From assembly GCA_963969595.1 (NCBI GenBank), contig OZ018410.1:310001-374000 (forward strand): a stretch of 64,000 nt of DNA. Direction: 5' to 3'. Position numbers and translations under genes: made by a program. The notes beneath the pieces are model-generated. The model worked only from the letters and a program-made list of their open reading frames with translations, was not told the DNA's origin and ran no database searches. Positions 1 to 11,999 of this stretch are shown one piece after another; position 1 is the stretch's first letter; each line of letters opens with the position of its first letter. The DNA is from Neckera pumila (taxonomy: Eukaryota; Streptophyta; Bryopsida; Hypnales; Neckeraceae).

Positions 1-204
1 TGAAATTATTTACTCGATTTCGAAATGGATCATACCAGCACGCGATTCATGTTTGCCACTCTCTAATTACAGGGTAAATCGTATTATAGATGAACATGTG
101 TTGAAGTAAGGAATGTATAGGTACGTTAGAATTTTCAATTAAAGCGACGTTTTTGAGTTCAGAACTAAATATATCTAGATTGAATCGGTGTTTTGTTTGT
201 ATAG

Positions 205-3149
205 GCTGGCATGGCCACATGTTTCTTTGGGGTGTGTTTCGAGCTAAAAAGCAGGCTTTGAAAACAGCGTCAGCTTCTACACTTGCGGTCAAGGGACCTT
301 TGGTGGCATCCCCTTGCATTGAAGTCGCAAAAATTCCACCATATTTTGTGCCAAGTGCTGCGTCTGTTTGTAGTATAATATCGAAGACTAAGGACCCAAA
401 TGGCTCAAATATTGGGTGCGAGAATACCGGGGAGGTAGACATGGAAGTTGACATGGAGGGGGGCAAAGAATTTGGCGTATCTGACAAAGCAGTTAAAAGG
501 CCGGACAGTGCCAATCCGCCGGCCACTCCTCCATTGTCCCCAACAGGAGCAAGCACAAGGACACTTGCAGCAGCTCCAGCACCAGAGATTCTTGCAGGAG
601 GAGCAGAGGGTGACAAGGTTCTAGGCGAGTCGGTCTCTATCAAAACAGATGATCTCGACCTGCCTCCTGGGTTTGCCCCAACCCTGGCTTTGCCTCCTAC
701 TCCGGGGACCCTGGAGCCGCCCACTTCAGGGTTGAGTTTTCCTCCTGGATTTGCAAAGAAGATGGAAGCACAGAAGCAGGTACTAATTCCCATCAAGATT
801 TGCTCGCTGCGTCGTGTCTTGAGTTGTCCCTAATGTACGCTGTGCTATTGGTGCGTTTTCCTAGGCTTGAACCCTAAGGTAGAGGATACTATCTGCGTCA
901 CTTCATATTATAGGAGTGTAAGTTTTGGCAGATGTATAGAGTTGTGGAAAGATCTTTTGCTACAAGAGTTAAATCTGTTGTGATCAAAATTTAATCGCTA
1001 TGTATGAATTTCTTATGCAGTTTCAAAGTGGTAGACCATTGTTGAAGGAATTGGATATACCCCATTTCACTCGAACATCGGCTGCCATAGACATTTTGCC
1101 AAGTCATGCTTATACCTCTTTGCTAATAAGTCTAACCCATTGCGAGAGTAAATGGGTCACTGTTGGGAACGGGAAATAAGTATAGGAGACAGGATTAGGT
1201 CTTGATGGTTGTAGTACCCACTGCGGTAATTTTAACAATAGTCGAGGATGTTTTGAAACGCTTACGTTTGTTATTTGTGGATACTAGGGTTACGCTTACA
1301 TCGCTGTTTTCAAACTCTCATCTTGCAGGTTGACCTGGGGAGCAGTGCGGATGCTGCGGATGCTTCAGAGATGGGAGGCGTGAAGTTGAAGCGCAGTCTT
1401 AGTTCTGTGGAGGTTGTAAAGAGTTCCAACACACAGCAAGCATCACCTCTGTCTGCACCGAGTCCCCGAGAAAATGAAGGCAACGCTCCTAGCTCACGCC
1501 CCTCGATAACCAAACGCTCTCGGTCCCTATCTCGATCACCCAGTCGGCAGAAGGAGAGGGACAAAGTTAGGGACAAGTTGTGCGAAAGGGTGAAAGAGCG
1601 AGAGAGGAGGGATATGGACCCAAAGCATGGGCATGATAGGCCTCGGGAGCGGGCTCGGGAGGTGCACAGAGACCGAGATCGCGACCGAGAGTACGAGAGG
1701 GAGAAAGACAGCAGATGGGATAGGTCGAAGGAACGGGAAAGGCCAAGGCCGAGGGAAAAGGATCGGGGTAGGGAAAGGGAGAGAGCAAGGGAGAGAGACC
1801 GAGAGAGGGAGCGCGAACGCGAGAGAGAAAGAGAGAGGGAGAGGGAGAGGGAAAGGGAAAGAGAGAGGCTCTCGGAGCGGGGCAAGGACAGGAAACACAG
1901 ACCTAGAGACAATGACCAAGACCTGGACAGCAGACCAGGTAGGTACAGGCGGTCTCGGTCCCGTTCGAGGTCGAGAACTCCGGCCAGGAGGAAAGGAAGG
2001 TCACGCTCTCCTGGCTCTGGAAGACGGAAGGTGCGGTCTCGAACGCCGCCGCGACAGAGGAGTCGGTCCCCCTCCGCTTCTCGAAGGTACCGGCGGCTCT
2101 CGGTGTCGGGTTCCGACTCCCCAGATTCACAGTCGCTGGAGATCCTGCAGGGCTCCGCGATGGCTGGAACGAGGTCGCGGAAGACGGAGCGAGAGAGAGA
2201 GAGCTTGCAAGGGAAGAGGAACGCCTCCGACAAGGAGGTGGGGGACAAAAGCTCCCGACCTCGATGGAAGGCACGTCCAGTGGATGATACTCGATCTGGA
2301 AGCGCAGGGGCGAGCAATTCCAAGACTGTGGGCAGGTTGGATCATCCCAACACTGTGCCGGTCTCACGGTCGGTGACTCCAGTTCTGGATATGAACGAAG
2401 GGGTGAGTGAGGCTTTCTCTGCGGAAGGGGCTGCTGCGTCCACTTCATTGCCGGATCTCAATACCGATTCTGTGGAGTCTGGGGTCGCATTCCATGATTT
2501 TTTGCCTGCAGATGAGAGTTTCCCATCGCGGGAGCCCGAAACGGCCAGCCCCATTGCGGAGCAGACCTTCTTCCCTGGCGTAGCTCGTGCTGCAGCAGTC
2601 ATGCCTGCAAGGATGAACTTGCGACCTGACTCTGAACCACCTGTATCAGCAAGGGAGAGGTGGGGCGCTGCAGTAAGCAGCCTGGGCTTTGCAGTGAGCG
2701 GCTCACGTCTGGAGTATAACAACACTATTCCGAGATCGTCTTCCGGGTATCAGTTTCTGCACACACCCAGACTGGACTCTGACTCTGTATACAACCCGAA
2801 CCCGGACTTGGAGCTGGCCTTAGGGGGACGTGAGAGGTCTCCAGATGTGACGGTACCTTTACCTTTGTTTGCAGACGGGCATACTAGAAGTCGTCCGGAT
2901 CTAGGCTTTGCCTTGAATTCCAAGTCCCCTGATCTGAGCGTGGGCTTATCTACCCGTCACTCGCACTCGCACCCACACCCGCACCCGCACCTGCACTCAC
3001 AGGGTCCAAGTGGAGGTGGAACTGCTTCTCTGTCTCTGAGTCTGGCAGTCCCTCAGTACAGGAAAGAGGGCAACTCGTGGGTGGAAGTGGAGGAACGTGG
3101 TCGTGGTGTATTAGTTTCCGACGATGTGGACTTCGCTCTGACCCTGTGA
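205..3149 (+). CDS. AIPP2/PAIPP2-like chromatin protein, C-terminal exons (partial)
   Basis: The gene enters from the left edge. An acceptor AG at 203-204 opens an exon to 779, where a GT donor follows in phase 0. The next exon runs from 1329 (acceptor ...TTGCAG) to the stop at 3147-3149, also phase 0, so the two join in frame. The first exon starts with an FLWGVFR motif, which I recognise from the end of the SPOC-like domain of plant AIPP2/PAIPP2 proteins, and it carries two PPGF motifs. The last exon has RS dipeptides, a long Arg/Glu tract (about 1540-1880), an LPDLN motif, PDLELALGG, a His-rich stretch and an SLSLSLA motif near the C-terminus. In Arabidopsis this family works in the BAH-PHD-CPL2 complex that represses transcription at H3K27me3 chromatin. 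The PHD finger would lie outside the window. The assignment rests on motif memory; the strong Arg/Glu tract is unusual for it. Confidence 0.72.
1540..1880 (+). repeat. purine-rich Arg/Glu codon tract inside the AIPP2-like exon
   Basis: This stretch is nearly all A and G and encodes alternating Arg and Glu/Asp/Lys residues, followed by RS-dipeptide-rich sequence (to about 2110). Such RE/RS tracts are typical of nuclear proteins that bind RNA-processing factors. Long antisense reading frames over it are artefacts of the low complexity. Confidence 0.8.
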
Positions 3150-3460
3150 CTGACTGACTTGGGGTTGCGGTGCTGACTGTGTATAGTAGGTGAAATAAGT
3201 GCAAGGTTGGGACTAGCAACTGACCTGGGACCAGGTCCATCAGGTGGTGGTGGCTTGGGTGGTTCGTCACGAATTTGTATCCAGTGTCCCCGCAATGATT
3301 CACAATTTTGCAGAGTTGGGACAGTTAATATTTGACCTGTAGATAGTTACTAGGATAGATGACCTCATTCAGAAGCTCTTGCGGTGGCGACCCTTGTGGC
3401 GGACTGACTATGTAATGTATTTACGAGCAGCGGCTTGCTTTCTGTTTAAAGAACGCCTTC
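3150..3460 (+). other. 3' untranslated region of the AIPP2-like gene (inferred)
   Basis: Non-coding sequence follows the stop and stays GC-richer than the DNA beyond about 3500. I see no clear second gene here. The exact poly(A) site cannot be placed. Confidence 0.4.
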
Positions 3461-4019
3461 GTGGACAACTGGGACTCATTTGTGATTATTGACGTTTCAA
3501 GTATCATAATTCATTCGCTTTTTACCCTTCCACCATGAGAGACATCGCTTCTTCCATGTATACTTCCTTCGAAGTTCTTGCATTGATCGCGTTGCTTTTG
3601 ATCCTTCCTTGCGTCAGCATTTTCCAACGTTGTGCAGGTCTAGAGACGTGGTCAATCCGGTTGCTGTGCGTTTTCCCTCTATTTATTTCTGTCCATTGAA
3701 TCCAAGGGGAGCTTACATGACACTCTTAACCCGTAAAGGTCCTGCATCCAAAGCCTGGATGTGTTTCGGTCTCGATGTTGCTTTCAAAACACCCAATTTT
3801 GTGTTTGATTAAAACGAAGGAAATGAACCTTGACAAGTTGCTCACTGCAATTCTTCTTATGATATTGGTGAAGCTAAGACTGTATGCCTATTCGTTGACC
3901 TGCAGCTTTTCGATCAAGTCAGAAGCCAAGGCCTCATCTTTCTATCATCGGGTACTACATAAAATACACAACGATATACTGTAAGTCTCTAGTTTGAACC
4001 TGTGTTGGACACTGGCACA
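3461..4019. other. intergenic, nothing recognised
   Basis: Two short open frames (3609-3812 and 3775-3984) have no recognisable motifs and look like chance frames. Confidence 0.5.
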
Positions 4020-4021
4020 TA

Positions 4022-4327
4022 CAGTAGAACCTCTCGAAGTCAATCCTCTCAAAGTCAATAAACCTCTATAAATGAATAGGGCTAGGCGGTCCCGGCTTCG
4101 GGAATAAAATAAGTTGTAGCAGTAATTGAGAGCATTGTGGTGGACCTTGACATTGTCAAGAAAAGATAAGATATTCTTTTGAACAAGCTCCTTTTCCTAA
4201 AAATGTGACACATGTCCCCTTGTGGCAGCATCCTGTGTAGTGCAAACCCTCTCTAAAGCAATTAACCTCTCTAAAGTAATCTTGTCAAGCGAAGGCCCGG
4301 ACCGATCAATTTCTAGAGGTTCTATTG
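4022..4327. mobile_element. pogo/Emigrant-like MITE (Tc1-mariner superfamily)
   Basis: The left end is TA|CAGTAGAACCTCTCGAAG and the right end is GAGGTTCTATTG|TA, giving inverted ends and a TA target duplication at 4020-4021 and 4328-4329. The CAGTAGAACCTCT terminus closely resembles the ends of Emigrant/Lemi1 pogo-like elements known in plants. The 306-bp interior has no coding capacity, and CCTCT(A)TAAA-like motifs recur near both ends. Confidence 0.75.
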
Positions 4328-4329
4328 TA

Positions 4330-4813
4330 GTACTAAAAGGAGCTTCCATACATATCAGAGAAAATGACTCACAATTTAGAAAATAATCATACAATTAACG
4401 TTTTCTCACATGTAAGATTGATAAACTTACACCTTTGATTAAAATTTCTTTCTAGTAGGGTGTCTAATACAGTGTAACAATGTAACAAAAATATGCGTGC
4501 AGCCTCCCCTTGCTCATTAAAAATCCATAGCCATTGATCTTGAAGGGAAAAATTCAAACCCCTCCATTGAAAACCCCTTGCCATTGATTAATTTCTTTTT
4601 GGAAAACTCTGTGACTCCGGAAAATTTGAACCCGCTTTCTTCTTTGCTATTGAACCTTCCAAAACCAAAAAAATGTTGATACAGATACTTCTACTAATAT
4701 GATTATCTAATACTAATAAGGAATACAATATACAAAATTTATATGGATATTGTATATGGAATGTTAATATGGTACAATATATGGACGCGGGTATTGATAC
4801 GGAATACAAAAAA
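4330..4813. other. AT-rich intergenic, nothing recognised
   Basis: Low-complexity AT-rich sequence between the MITE and the next TTAA element. Antisense frames here have no family signature. Confidence 0.5.
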
Positions 4814-4817
4814 TTAA

Positions 4818-5849
4818 CCTCTAAAGGACCATTGTCCTTCAAGGGGCAAATGGAATTTTGGACAGGTACCTATGGGTGGAATTTTTGTTGTGATCTTTTG
4901 AAACTTCTTTTGAAGATAGAAAAACTGCTAAGCTTTGTGGGAATATAATATTTTTTTTCAATTGGTGCCTGGGAAAAAAGAATATGCCTAAATAAGTTCA
5001 AAACTTTATAGTGCAAAACATTTAAGTTAAAAATGTTCAAAGCCATAAAATCTAATCCTGCAATGTGCTGAAAAACTTATCTTTTTGACTTTAACCCTTA
5101 AAGGACAGATTTTGAACAATGAATGAACATAAACACATCCTAAACTTACCAAAATGCGTTTTTTCATCTATTAATTTTGATTGAAGATTCTTATATTAAT
5201 TCTTGAACATTTGTACGATTTAGATTATGAAGATTTTGCTTTGCAAATATTCTATAACTCAAAAGGTATCGGGAGGTCTAGCTTCAAAAAGTAACTTTTT
5301 CAATTCAAAAAATGACCCTTCAAAAATGACTTGAATAAAAAAATCAAATAAAAATCTTTAAAAGCATTATAATTAGAATTCAATATTTTGGACTTATAGG
5401 AAAAAAATCTCTTAAAAATCATATTTATTCAATCTACAACTGATTTTAGAAGGAACTTCAAATTTTATCTTCAAATTTTATTGAAAAATATTGGTATGTA
5501 TTTTTGTTAATCTAACCATATGGATGTGATCTATAAATAGGATTTTACAACTATTGTTTGAGAGTCATCATTAAAATATTCTTCTAAGTTGTATTTTGTA
5601 ATAGATCTTCACAATTTGGGAAATCTGGACACCCTTCTGATCCATTAGGGGTTAAACACAAATATCTTGCAATCTGTGCGGTCAAAAATTTTGAATTTTT
5701 TTCCACACATTGCCATACTAGTTAGGTATGAGATCCTTTGGTTAGATGTGAAAAAAAACAATTTTCAATTTTTTTTACTCTTTGCTATAGAAATGGCAAT
5801 TTTAAATGTTTTTTGGCAAAAAAATGACCTTCAGTTAGTCTTTTAGGGG
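4818..5849 (+). mobile_element. piggyBac-type non-autonomous element A (TTAA target)
   Basis: It is flanked by TTAA at 4814-4817 and 5850-5853. The left terminus CCTCTAAAGGACCATTGTCC and the right end ...TTTTAGGGG are inverted. piggyBac transposases insert at TTAA and duplicate it, and their ends begin with CCC/CCY, as here. The interior aligns with elements B and C, including the shared cores ATAGAAAAACTG..AAGCTTTGTGGGAATAT and ATATCTTGCAATCTGTG. It has no transposase. A second element (5095-5651) is nested inside, which explains its extra length. Confidence 0.75.
5095..5651. mobile_element. piggyBac-type element nested in element A
   Basis: TTAA at 5091-5094 is followed by CCCTTAAAGGACAG, and the right end is CTGATCCATTAGGGG before TTAA at 5652-5655. 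The homologous positions in B (around 7963) and C (around 60160) are uninterrupted and, in B, carry a single TTTAA. They act as an empty site showing that this 557-bp segment inserted into TTAA with duplication. No coding sequence is seen. Confidence 0.7.
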
Positions 5850-5853
5850 TTAA

Positions 5854-7221
5854 TATACAATATACGGATACATGTGCAGTGTTGGTATTCCATATTGATT
5901 GCAATCAAAACAACTTCTCAAAACATATAACTATGTAAAGGAGGTGGGTTATTAATTATTTTACAAGTGATTTCATTTCACAAGTGCCTTTGTCACAGTG
6001 TATTCAAAAGATACAAGTTAACAAATATATGGTAGTGAAAAGTGCTCCTATATCTAGAAAAACTTGACTTGTATTTAATAGTTTCCAATGCATAGGATAA
6101 AAATACTTTATCAATACAATGTTATCCAATACACAATTGAGGCTAAAAAATAATTTGTAGTTGAAATTTTTCCATATATGATCAAATTATTAGAATAAAA
6201 AATTCTCTTCTATATAGGTTATAAAGTACTTTCATGGTTAAGAGTTCTTCATAAATTAATGGACATCATTAAAAAGACATGGAATTTAAATTTTTTTTCT
6301 GCACAAACATTAAAGATATTCACATGCTTATAAGCTCTCCAATACATAGGCTTAAATTATTCATATGGTCAATAGTTATCTCATGTTTAGAATGAAGAGT
6401 ACTCATATAGATATCAAAGTAAAATAAATAGTAGGAATGAAAGTAGAAATAATAGTAAAAATTAAAATTAAATGAATTGTTCTTAATTCAAGAAAGATTA
6501 TAATAGTTTTTATAGAGGTGTTTTGAAAAATTAACAAAACCATACCCATTTGTTTTTTTAGAAATTTTTTATTACAGTTTGTTGACACAAAATTATCCTA
6601 TTAGTATGTGACAATAATTTACCAAAATTACACTATTTGTAAAACGATTCAATTAGTTTAGTTTGAATTCTTGACATTTTGCACAAATTTCAACAAGTAT
6701 TAAATTTTATAAGTGGCATTAATTATCTTAGTACCATTATCTCAATAATACTAATTGTCCTTTTAGGACTTCGTGTGGGATCTAAAGTTAATTTATGCCA
6801 ATCCAATAAATGTTCTTTAGGCAACATTAACTTTGCACTCCCACTATTATACTACTAACAAAATTTAGTATTTACAACATTAATTACAAACTCTAACACT
6901 AAATGGCAACAATGCAACTAATGTACCAATAAAAAAATATCAACGTGAACATGAATTTTCAATCAAATTTCCTACCAAAAACAAAACTAAGATTGAGATA
7001 GTTCATGTGCATTAAATCAACATCCAATATGAACACTAATTGCCCGGACTAATTGTCAACTAAAGAGAATTAAAGTGAGTTATATGATAGGATAAAGTAA
7101 TACTACAAGAACCATTAACAACACTAAATTTCATTACCAATGTGATGAAACATATCAACTAAGTGACTATTTACCTATGCTTATGCTAGTTAGGTAATTT
7201 TTAAGCTTAAAAATGTGAAGT
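5854..7221. other. AT-rich intergenic, nothing recognised
   Basis: Very AT-rich DNA with no frame above about 60 codons that carries a motif. It could be old transposon sequence decayed beyond recognition. Confidence 0.5.
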
Positions 7222-7225
7222 TTAA

Positions 7226-8157
7226 CCCTAAAGGACCATTGTCGGTTCGGTGAACATTTGGGATTTTTGGCATGTACCTATAGGCTGAAATTTTGTTGTG
7301 ATTTTTTGAAACTTTTTTGGAAGATAGAAAAACTGATAAGCTTTGTGGGAATATAGTTTATTTCACAATCGGTGCTTGGGAAAAAAAATTACAACCAAAT
7401 AAGTTCAAAACAGGGGACGGTAGGCAGCCCGGGTAGCCAAAAAAAATGGACCAAAATTTGAATTTTTGAATTTTTGAATTTTTTCCTCATAGATTAAACT
7501 TTTTTCTATTTGTAAAGCTTTAATTCATTTCATTTGGATGTGTTATGAGAAAGTTATGGACATTCTTGTTTTTTGAGTAGTTAGAGCATCTTTTTGAAAA
7601 TAACTTCTAGGATGCATTTCTGAATGCAATTTTTCAAATCTTTCAGTTTAATTTTTTTGCGTGGTTTATATTACTTACTAGAAAAATCTCACCATTGGGA
7701 TTAGTGCATTTAAATTCCATCTAAAATACATGAATATTTTCGATTTTCCTTCTATCTTGTAACTACTTCTACTTAACAATTTTTTAAAGAATGATAATTA
7801 AGTTTTTTTTATTTTTTATTTTTTTCCTAGACTCTCAACTCAATTCTCTATTATAAAGATTTAAAGCTCAAAACTTTGTAGTGCAAAAATTTTAAGTTAA
7901 AAATGTTCAAAGTCAAAAAATCTAGTCCCGCAATGTGCTAAAAAATTTGTTTTTTTAACTTTAAATGCAGGTAATTGTCTTGCAATCTGTGTGGTCAAAA
8001 ACTCTGAAAATTTTTCTACACTTGGTCATACTAGTTAGGTGTAAGATCCTATGGTTAGATATGAAAAAAAAAAAATTTCAAATTTTCTTACTTTTTGCTA
8101 TAGAAATGACAGTTTTTAGTGTTTTTTGGCAAAAAAAGGGCCTCGGTCCTTTAGGAG
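7226..8157 (+). mobile_element. piggyBac-type non-autonomous element B
   Basis: TTAA (7222-7225) precedes CCCTAAAGGACCATTGTC, and the right end GGTCCTTTAGGAG is followed by TTAA (8158-8161). At 932 bp it is collinear with element C and with A minus its nested insert. It carries no transposase frame; the 75-codon frame at 7965-8192 overlaps the terminus and is chance. Confidence 0.78.
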
Positions 8158-8161
8158 TTAA

Positions 8162-8689
8162 TATGTTGCTTCGACTCATTAGCATCTATTAGTCAATGCC
8201 ACAATGTGAAGCTTTGCTTCAACTAATCCATCTTTAGTGTATAGTGGCAGGAAATAAGTCCTTATACTATGTATTTGTGCAATTCAAAGAATTATGTATA
8301 ATGTAGAATATAATTAGCATTTTTTGTCAAGCATAATTGTCATTACATTCTTACACAATCTCAATTGAGATTACTAGATTTTGATTTCAGAAAATCAAAA
8401 CTCCATTTTGAGTGAATTTTTTAAAGGCAATTTTCATGGTTTTACATGATAATTTATTGAAAACAAATAGTGACAAGTTTTCAAAGTTAAATTTTGGAGA
8501 TATATTAGAAATATGTAGGAAACATCTATATGCACATCTTTCTTTCTCCAATTATTTTCAAAACAATTCAAAACTCATACTAAAGACAATTCATTGTTGG
8601 AGTCAGATGCCCCAATTTTATAAATTAGACATCTATTTAATGAATAGAGGTCTATTTTACAAGGAGAAATGACCTAGTAGACAAACACA
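8162..8689. other. unassigned AT-rich DNA upstream of transposase relic
   Basis: An 86-codon frame (8412-8672) lies here without recognisable motifs. It may be the decayed 5' half of the transposase that follows, but I cannot show that. Confidence 0.35.
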
Positions 8690-9260
8690 ATTTTGATATG
8701 CACACAAAGACTTGAAGGCCATGGAACGTGTTGGACATTGACAAGTTTTTCACACTCCCTAGTATCTCTTTGTTTATGAAGTTGCTACAAAAGTGTACAG
8801 GACAAGTGCATGGTACTAAAAAACAACATTGTAAGGCTTTCTATTATTAGTGGCAGGGTTCTTGAAGGAATTCCAACCCCCTCATGGCACTCTTATTGTT
8901 ATAATGCATTGTTTATGTCACATAATAGTTACATATTGGGTGAATTCTAAACTCATTTGGATATTGTCAACAATCTGTACTTCCATTACAACTAATTGAA
9001 TGGCCCCAAGTTGGATGGAAAAAAAAACATATAGGTGTTTCAACTTCTTTAATATTGTTATGGTATCAATGCCAAAAATGTAGTGTCGACATGATTGATC
9101 AAATGATAGGGGGAGTATATTTTAAGTTTAAAGACACATAAATGGTGGCACAAACTTTCAATTTTTGCCTTGAATTTGTCAATTATGAGTGCCTATATAT
9201 ATGTTTGATTGAGAAGATGCGTTGCTTTTTGGTCTAGTCATGCATGCCCATGCCTAATGG
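8690..9260 (+). pseudogene. piggyBac (DDE_Tnp_1_7-like) transposase relic, C-terminal half
   Basis: Fragments in shifting frames match the order of piggyBac motifs. A DIDKFFTLPSLF-like stretch near 8735-8770 corresponds to the second catalytic Asp region (DNxFTS). An IWILSTI segment near 8955-8975 corresponds to the conserved 'LST' strand. SVDMIDQM near 9085-9110 corresponds to VDxxDQ. A KWWHKLSIFALNLSIMSAYIY-like helix follows at about 9145-9205. Stops and frameshifts separate the blocks, so it is dead. The N-terminal half is not recognisable. It lies 0.5 kb downstream of element B. The family call relies on motif order. Confidence 0.62.
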
Positions 9261-9839
9261 TACTATAAACTGACCTTGAGCTTGGTGATCCCATTTAGAC
9301 AAGGTATGATGCGGCTAGAGCGCCTTGCCTTGTGAACTTTAACCAAATTGATTTTCATCATTTATAATGCCATAATACAGCACAACGGCAGTATATGATG
9401 TGCCACCTATAGACCAAATTGTTGTGTATAAGATGTGTAAGCCAATCCAATGATGTGTTTGTTGCCTTGTTATGCTATTATTTACATTCATCCCCAATTT
9501 TCAAATTTGTTGTTTGAGTGATTGCGGATATAATTTGAGATGCAATATAGGATGAAATATAGAAAGTTCTATCATTAGAGGTGAGTGGACTCCCAAGATG
9601 TTTCATTACTTGGCTTGGTTGGTAATTTTATGATAGAACAAATTAAAGAAGCAATAGGATAAGAGTACAAACATTTGTCTTTAGAAAAGAATTGAACCCC
9701 AAAAGAGGCCGCTTTGTAATGCAAAAATTTGGGTGGGAAAACGACAGACCTATCCAATTTGAATTCTTTTGGCAGAGACTAGTAATTGGATAACTAGACG
9801 AACCCAACCCCTTTGCTCATTCTCCCTTCCGGTTGTAGT
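9261..9839. other. tail of transposase relic and intergenic DNA
   Basis: Cys codons are frequent around 9400-9480, where a piggyBac Cys-rich tail could once have been, but no clean CxxC pattern survives. Nothing else is recognised. Confidence 0.3.
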
Positions 9840-10760
9840 GGAGCCTCTTCAACACGTTAACTAGCATACATCCGGATGTCTATGGATTGTACCCAATCTT
9901 AGAGCAGCTATTCTACACAAAAATTCCCAAGTAATAAACAAGAACAAAGCTTTACGTCCAGTACACACAATTTTCCAACCAGCTCACTTCAATGCTCGGA
10001 ATCGGATCTAGACAGAATTAGGGGATTACTCCTCCTTCCTAATTCAGCAAACCCATCTACCCGCACTAAACAATGGTTTTAGCATTTTCAGCATACCAAT
10101 ACAATGACAAGGGATCAACTCAATACCATGAAATGGAAATTTGTAAATCATTTGCTAAATGAAGGAAAAACAAGAGTATAAGAACACTCAAGGCATCAAT
10201 CTAACTTCAGCCCCTTAAATAACCAACCTCAAGGGAATTCTAAGAGTCCCAAAGGAATATAGCAAAGGACCAGAGAATGACACATCGCAGTCCCTTATCC
10301 TAAACGCGTTGATTTCTTACCATGCGGCCAATTCCACAAAAAGTAGATCTCAGATAAAAAAAAATCGGATCCGGGAAGTCTAGATTCATCACAACAAAAA
10401 CCAACTTGCAAGTAACTTCCTAGATAAAAAACTTTTGTTTTCATCCGCCTACCTACTTCTATTCTTAGAATAACTACAGCTAAGTCTTCTTTAACTGCTT
10501 TGGAGCCGCCTCCACTTGCTTGGCTACCCCCTTCCTAGCTGTCTATTTCCTACTAGCCGAATCCTTGGTAGCACGTGTCACCTTGCCTTTGCTTGGAATT
10601 TGAGTCTTCCCTTTCTCCTTTTGGGGTGGAGGATAGGCCAGTTTTGATTCCTTAACCACTGAATTGACGGTTACGTGTTCCCAACGGATTTTCTATCCGT
10701 TCAATGTTCCCTTCTTGCTCTCGACGGTGCCTATTATCTTTTGGTTTGGTTCCAATTCTG
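9840..10760 (-). pseudogene. decayed 3' part of gag-like retroelement (inverted copy)
   Basis: On the minus strand this matches the 3' end of the gag-like unit at 33.5-34.5 kb. Shared blocks include the Lys-rich tail (PPQKEKGK here, PPTPPKEK there), a CTACTTTTTGTGGAA-like block, a GTGTCATTCTCTGG block and a GGTATGCT..AATGCTA..CCATT..GTGCGGGTAG block. The coding part (about 10497-10760) contains in-frame TAG codons. It is therefore a second, older copy of the same element family, in opposite orientation and truncated. Confidence 0.65.
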
Positions 10761-11999
10761 TTTCTGATATTGCCAAAGTCTTGAAAATGTTTCTGGACAA
10801 CTATCCTTGATTTTGGTTTCCGGTTAGGACGAGAAAATCTAGTTTTCTTCCTTAACCATTTTATCTCAACTAAGATACCCTACGTTTTGCTAATCCAAAA
10901 TCTTAGTAATTTTTTTCTTCTAACCCACATAACCAAATTTTTTTTACTAAGAATGGATTTCTTACTTCTAATTCTACTTGAAATAACTAAAATCTTGTTC
11001 TCTACGTTCCTACATTTACCATCTTGCATAGTTGTTGTAGATTCTTCTTCTTACCACCTATAATACATGACAACCCACTTCTTCCACCATGATCGTGCAC
11101 TAGTTATTATTCCAAATGTAATAAAAAGTAAACATGATTATAGACAATCATTGCAAGCTTTGAGAGTATGCACATTTTACCCAATACTCTGGTGAGCCAT
11201 CCGCATGACAAAACTAATTGCAATTCTGACCTCACCTTTACAAATTTCTTGTCTGAAATTTTTCTAAAAGCTATAGGAGGCTTGAGAATGGAGCGACTGA
11301 GGAGAAGAACTATTGTAAAGAAGAATGAATGTGGCCAATGGTGTCTATTTTTTTCCTATAAACAAACAAGTAGAGAATACATATACTGCAATTTAAAATA
11401 TGTTTTTTCGACTTAAAATGAATTAAATAGAATTTTCCAAAGTGAAGACACCGTAGGGTGCTATTTGTGGCCGTAGATCTCCGCAGAAAAGAAACAGGCT
11501 GTGGCACTGAATAAAATAGAACAGCACAAAAAAAGGTTTGTAGAGAGCACTTAATGTTCAAGAAAGTTTCGTAAAGTGAGCGAAGTGGGTCGAGCAAGAG
11601 GATTAGGTACTCTGCCATTAGCTGAGGTGGAAAGGTGAATAGTGTAGTGCAAGAGTAGTGCATGAACAGTCCAATCAAGAGTGGAAAATAGGTTTGGAGG
11701 GGGTCAAGTTGTGGCTAATAAAGTTTTTGGATGGCCACCCCATATTGCTGAAATGGCGCATGCCACCATAACAAAACTCTGACAACTACTTTTGAAATCA
11801 AACTTCGAGGTGCCAGTAAGCCATTGATGACAGTGGATTCCCCTTCCCGGTTGCTCCCACTCACCTTGCACTTTCATTGGATCCTCCCTACGTCATCGTG
11901 AATTCAAAATTTTTGGAATTGTCTTCAATGTTGATCGTGCTCCGCTTCAGTTCTTCTCCCCTATAAGAAGCCGTGGCGCCTGAGGCCAGTCCTCATCTT
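10761..11999. other. unassigned, possible continuation of the inverted retroelement
   Basis: No protein family is recognisable. Frames at 11168-11416 (+) and 11310-11678 (-) overlap each other and have no motifs. Given the element at 9840-10760, its decayed 5' part could lie here. Confidence 0.35.

Noticed and set aside
1310..2448. Long open frames on the minus strand and other plus frames over the SR/RE exon
   Set aside because: They are shadows of a purine-rich repeat; translations are monotonous Ser/Leu or Arg/Gly and the plus frame joins the upstream exon in phase.
4021..4340. Possible small RNA gene from the inverted ends
   Set aside because: TA duplications and the CAGTAGAACCTCT terminus explain it as a pogo/Emigrant-like MITE.
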